From positions 2,191,325 to 2,255,324 of the forward strand of contig NC_021487.1 of assembly GCF_000427095.1 (NCBI RefSeq): a stretch of 64,000 bases of DNA, in the 5' to 3' direction. This stretch comes from Chthonomonas calidirosea T49. Its GTDB lineage: Bacteria > Armatimonadota > Chthonomonadetes > Chthonomonadales > Chthonomonadaceae. How positions within the stretch are numbered: the first letter of the stretch is position 1; each line of letters begins with the position of its first letter. Both the position numbers and the translations under genes were made by a program. The notes beneath the pieces were generated by a model. The model was not told where the DNA came from. It saw nothing but the letters and a program-made list of their open reading frames with translations, and did no database searches. Below are positions 61,486 to 64,000 of the stretch, piece after piece.

Positions 61486-62385
61486 TTATTTGCCAACTAC
61501 TATACCCGAATCTGAAAAACGTGTTAATTCTTTGGCGGCCACTCGACGTATCTGCGCTCCGTACTCCGGATCATTCATCGCCGAGCGCACCGTCTCCATG
61601 AGAAAACTGCCCCAGCTCCCGATATCCCGCCTCGCTTCACCCTCTAACAGAGGAACCGCAACGGCACGTGGTTGAGAACCTAGCAGATGATGAAGCGCAT
61701 CCGGGATATTCCACTCGCCACGAGGGTCGGGAGAGCTTCGGCGAATGGCCTCGAAAATGGTGGGTTTGAGTATCCAGCGTGCGGCCACTACAAAGGAGCT
61801 TGGAGCCGCATCTACCCCAGGCTTCTCTATAATATCGTGAATGAGAAATGGGGTCGCCTGTGATACCGTTTCTACTGGAGCTACTACCCCATAACGGGAG
61901 AGACGCTCCCTCTCCACCTCCTCCACCAAAACAGCCGCTTCGACCTGGTGCTGTTCGAAGGCCTGTATAAGACGTTTCAGTGGAGCACCTACAGGCGATG
62001 AATCGAGAATGCAGTCTCCAAAGGCCACTACGAAAGGCTGCGCACCAACCCACTCCGCAGCATATAGCAGCGCATCCCCCGAACCTTTTGGCTCCTCCTG
62101 AACAGCAAAGGCAAAATGCAAACCAGTGCTAGCTCCCACAATCTCCTCGAGATAGGTACGTATTTGCGGCTTGCGCGGGGAGATAACAAACAGGGCCTCG
62201 CGAATACCCGCTGCATGCAGCTCCTCCATCACATAATCTAACACGAGTTTGCGACCTACCGGCAGCAGCTCTTTAGGTAGTAGATGGGTTAGGGGGCGCA
62301 GACGGCTGCCTTGGCCAGCGACCGGCACAACCGCGCGGGTTATACTCGATGACACTGCTTCTGAAGTTTCAGTTGGAGCGATCAT
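61486..62385 (-). CDS. galU: UTP-glucose-1-phosphate uridylyltransferase-like protein
   Basis: 299 residues. Makes UDP-glucose or a related nucleotide sugar. VVPVAGQGSRLRPLTHLLPK then ELLPVGRKLVLDYVMEEL is the GalU-type start; FVVAFGDCILDSSPVG holds the metal site; AAVLVEEVERERLSRYGVVA and IHDIIEKPGVDAAPSSFVVA are conserved. AGGAGG lies six bases before ATG 62385, inside the 3' end of the Gfo/Idh gene, with a 17-nt overlap. The first ~15 residues are a variable extension. Confidence 0.88.
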   Translation of the reverse strand: MIAPTETSEAVSSSITRAVVPVAGQGSRLRPLTHLLPKELLPVGRKLVLDYVMEELHAAGIREALFVISPRKPQIRTYLEEIVGASTGLHFAFAVQEEPKGSGDALLYAAEWVGAQPFVVAFGDCILDSSPVGAPLKRLIQAFEQHQVEAAVLVEEVERERLSRYGVVAPVETVSQATPFLIHDIIEKPGVDAAPSSFVVAARWILKPTIFEAIRRSSPDPRGEWNIPDALHHLLGSQPRAVAVPLLEGEARRDIGSWGSFLMETVRSAMNDPEYGAQIRRVAAKELTRFSDSGIVVGK

Positions 62386-63322
62386 GAAGCGCCTCCTCTA
62401 AAACCCGCAGAGCGCATACTCCATCCTCACCACGTACTTCTAACCTCCGTAGGCCGAATACGGCTTCAGAAAAGTGGGAAAGAGCATGCTCTAACCGGTC
62501 GCGCCCTTCTTCATGACGGCTATACCAAAGCGGATGATCAGCGGTTGTGAAATGGAGTACCCCCTCTTCATAATCGAGCACTGCAGCCCCCGCAGAACCG
62601 TAGACCTCGAACGCACTTTTGCCAGCAGGCGGTGCAACCATAATCTCAACAGTACCTAAAGCTAACTCCGATTCCAACAGGAGCACAAGTATCGCATAAG
62701 GGCTACCGGGTTTGTCGCGCCATCGGCCAACCCCTCTTCTTATCTCTCCACAGAACGTGCGAAAAAGATCGATGGCGTGTAGGGCCGCATTGACATAGGA
62801 AGCACACCCATCATTGGGCGATCCAACGACACCGAGTTCAGATAGTTCTCCCATGGAGCTGCCAAATCGGCATCGAAACATCAAGGGACGACCAAGATCG
62901 TCATTCTCGATCAAATCTTGCAGAAAAAGACAGGGTGGATGAAAACGCTGTGTAAAGAGGGGCATGAGAAGGCGTTCTTGCAATTCAGCCATACGGATGA
63001 GCTCGGTCGCCTGTGCTACGCTAGCGGTGAATGGAACTTCGCATACAACGTGCGCGCGCGCCTTTAAGGCCGCCAAAACCGCCTCGAACTGGGCAGGTGC
63101 CGGCAGGCAAACATCCACAATATCGTAGGTGGCGTCTCGCAACGTATCGTCTAGGCTTGTGAAGGCCGCACAGTTCGGAATTTGCTCTGCCAACGGAGCG
63201 ACTTTGGCAACATCTCTGTCGCATAAAGCCACCACCTCCACACCGGCGAGGGCTAGCCAGCGCTCCAGATGCGCTTTCCCAGCGGCACCACACCCCAGAA
63301 TCGCCACCCTCTGGGCCTGCAT
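62369..63322 (-). CDS. Gfo/Idh/MocA-family NAD(P) oxidoreductase
   Basis: 317 residues. The Rossmann motif VAILGCGAAGKAHLERWLAL is at the N-terminus, and CEVPFTASVAQATELIRMAE replaces the usual CEKP with CEVP, so the typical Lys of the family is missing. The C-terminal alpha/beta domain includes FRCRFGSSMGELSELGVVGS and DYEEGVLHFTTADHPLWYSR. Probably oxidises or reduces a nucleotide sugar for the polysaccharide pathway; the missing Lys leaves activity uncertain. Confidence 0.85.
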   Translation of the reverse strand: MQAQRVAILGCGAAGKAHLERWLALAGVEVVALCDRDVAKVAPLAEQIPNCAAFTSLDDTLRDATYDIVDVCLPAPAQFEAVLAALKARAHVVCEVPFTASVAQATELIRMAELQERLLMPLFTQRFHPPCLFLQDLIENDDLGRPLMFRCRFGSSMGELSELGVVGSPNDGCASYVNAALHAIDLFRTFCGEIRRGVGRWRDKPGSPYAILVLLLESELALGTVEIMVAPPAGKSAFEVYGSAGAAVLDYEEGVLHFTTADHPLWYSRHEEGRDRLEHALSHFSEAVFGLRRLEVRGEDGVCALRVLEEALHDRSN

Positions 63323-63328
63323 AAACCT

Positions 63329-63769
63329 CTAGTCCCCCGGTAAAGCCAATTGAAGTGCCTTAGTATGCTGCAAGCATTGGTGTTGAACAAAGATGCGCAA
63401 ATCCTCCTGGATCTGCGTTTCGGCAGGCACCACCATCTGCTCAATGGCCTGATGAGCGTCAATAACACCACGCTCTAGATCGCGTAGAATCCGCACCAAC
63501 TCCTCATCGGAGACAGCCGTGCGATAGCCATTGCGATTCAAGAAAGTTAGGGTGGCAATGAGGGCCGTACGACGGTTCCCTTTGGCGAAAGGCGGAGAAA
63601 AGAGCAGCCGACGTAGAAAGGTAGCCGCCTGAGCCAGCACTTCCTGACTATTACCGTAGCGGTACTGGCCGGCCATTGCCGATTCAAGGGCGATATAGTT
63701 GAACGGCTGCATCTCACCGGTGACTACCGTGTTGATCCAAGCTATGTCATGTGTTGTTAGATACTCCAT
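63329..63769 (-). CDS. Fic/Doc-fold protein with degenerate catalytic motif
   Basis: 146 residues, Doc-sized. The first helix region (LTTHDIAWINTVVTGEMQPF) and SAMAGQYRYGN match Doc. The active loop, normally HxFxDGNxR, reads SPPFAKGNRRTALIATLTFL: the catalytic His is Pro and the Asp is Lys, both clear in the DNA. AMP/phosphate transfer is therefore unlikely and the protein may have a binding role. No antitoxin (Phd) gene is adjacent. It precedes the Gfo/Idh gene by six bases within the sugar operon. Confidence 0.8.
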   Translation of the reverse strand: MEYLTTHDIAWINTVVTGEMQPFNYIALESAMAGQYRYGNSQEVLAQAATFLRRLLFSPPFAKGNRRTALIATLTFLNRNGYRTAVSDEELVRILRDLERGVIDAHQAIEQMVVPAETQIQEDLRIFVQHQCLQHTKALQLALPGD

Positions 63770-63791
63770 AAGGCTAACCTTTCATCGCTCT

Positions 63792-64000
63792 TTAGGGAGC
63801 GTACTCTATTGTTACGCCTCTGCCGCCGAAAACCTGCCGTAGTCTTTCGGTCAGTCGCTTTAGCCCTGGTGCTACGGCAGGCAGAAAGCCGATGTCTACA
63901 AGTAGAGGAGGGGGTACCCCTATCCAGTCGCTGGGCGAAGTTCCGCCAGCGATATAAACTTCTACCTCCTGCTCTCGAGCAGCACCGAGAAGATCACTAT
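63792..64000 (-). CDS. C-terminal end of an unidentified protein (partial)
   Basis: Reads from the window edge to a TAA at 63792-63794 on the minus strand, about 68 residues: LLGAAREQEVEVYIAGGTSP, SDWIGVPPPLLVDIGFLPAV, APGLKRLTERLRQVFGGRGV, TIEYAP. No family recognised. It lies 22 bases upstream of the Fic-like gene, so it probably belongs to the same operon. Confidence 0.6.
   Translation of the reverse strand, partial: SDLLGAAREQEVEVYIAGGTSPSDWIGVPPPLLVDIGFLPAVAPGLKRLTERLRQVFGGRGVTIEYAP

Overview
The window looks like a chromosomal segment of a free-living, Gram-negative-type (diderm) and probably flagellated bacterium of moderate GC. Gene content and protein style suggest Armatimonadota (Chthonomonas-like), but no marker inside the window proves this. 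A kdsA gene (Kdo, hence LPS), ispG (MEP isoprenoid pathway), hslV without a visible hslU, FlgM plus flagellin, and the Gly/Pro/Met-rich secreted paralogues fit that picture. There is no prophage and no CRISPR array.

Layout. 1-1.5 kb: 3' part of a flagellin gene whose frame is broken in the variable region, with a strong terminator. 1.6-2.6 kb: ribokinase. 2.6-4.5 kb: an IS607-type transposon (serine recombinase tnpA + tnpB). 4.6-9.7 kb (minus): small unknown protein, cyclase-ATPase-TPR regulator, glcD, membrane protein. 9.9-12.4 kb (minus): accD-accA-hslV. 12.5-17.3 kb (plus): pheA, mutY, S9 peptidase. 17.4-17.5 kb: tRNA-Thr and tRNA-Met/Ile2. 17.6-22.2 kb (plus): secreted proteins, a TPR-polysaccharide deacetylase, and two tandem paralogues with PYGMPG-type linkers. 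22.3-24.1 kb (minus): LmeA-like lipoprotein and a Clp1/Grc3-like polynucleotide kinase. 24.3-25.8 kb: small protein and Xer recombinase. 25.8-30.7 kb (minus): pckA, then a DUF6807-hypothetical-thpR-recA operon. 30.7-33.8 kb: a decayed, probably foreign patch (AbiEii fragment, broken SDR, SDR/TetR divergent pair, palindrome). 33.8-35.7 kb (minus): PfpI and ispG. 35.9-39.1 kb: structured-RNA candidate with terminator, then an M16 peptidase. 39.2-45.7 kb: KGG stress protein, small proteins, asnS, kdsA, aspS. 45.9-51.8 kb (minus): GT-C-like membrane enzyme, LmeA-like protein, ECF sigma/anti-sigma/membrane-protein operon, rsgA. 52.1-54.9 kb: nuclease-less AddA/UvrD-type helicase. 55.0-57.1 kb: parA-parB-nudix. 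57.2-59.1 kb (minus): flgM behind a c-di-GMP riboswitch, and ahcY. 59.2-64.0 kb (minus): sugar-nucleotide/polysaccharide operon with a degenerate Fic/Doc protein.

The clearest regulatory discovery is a class I cyclic-di-GMP (GEMM-I) riboswitch with its own near-consensus promoter in the leader of flgM, the anti-sigma-28 gene. It would link c-di-GMP directly to the sigma factor that normally drives flagellin. Other points worth a second look: a structured RNA with its own terminator upstream of the M16 peptidase; a TnpB whose first RuvC aspartate is glutamate; a bacterial Clp1/Grc3-like kinase; the tandem PYGMPG paralogues; a cyclase domain and a Fic protein that both lack a catalytic residue; and a perfect 16-bp palindrome just behind the parA-parB-nudix operon. 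All identifications come from reading motifs; no database search was run.
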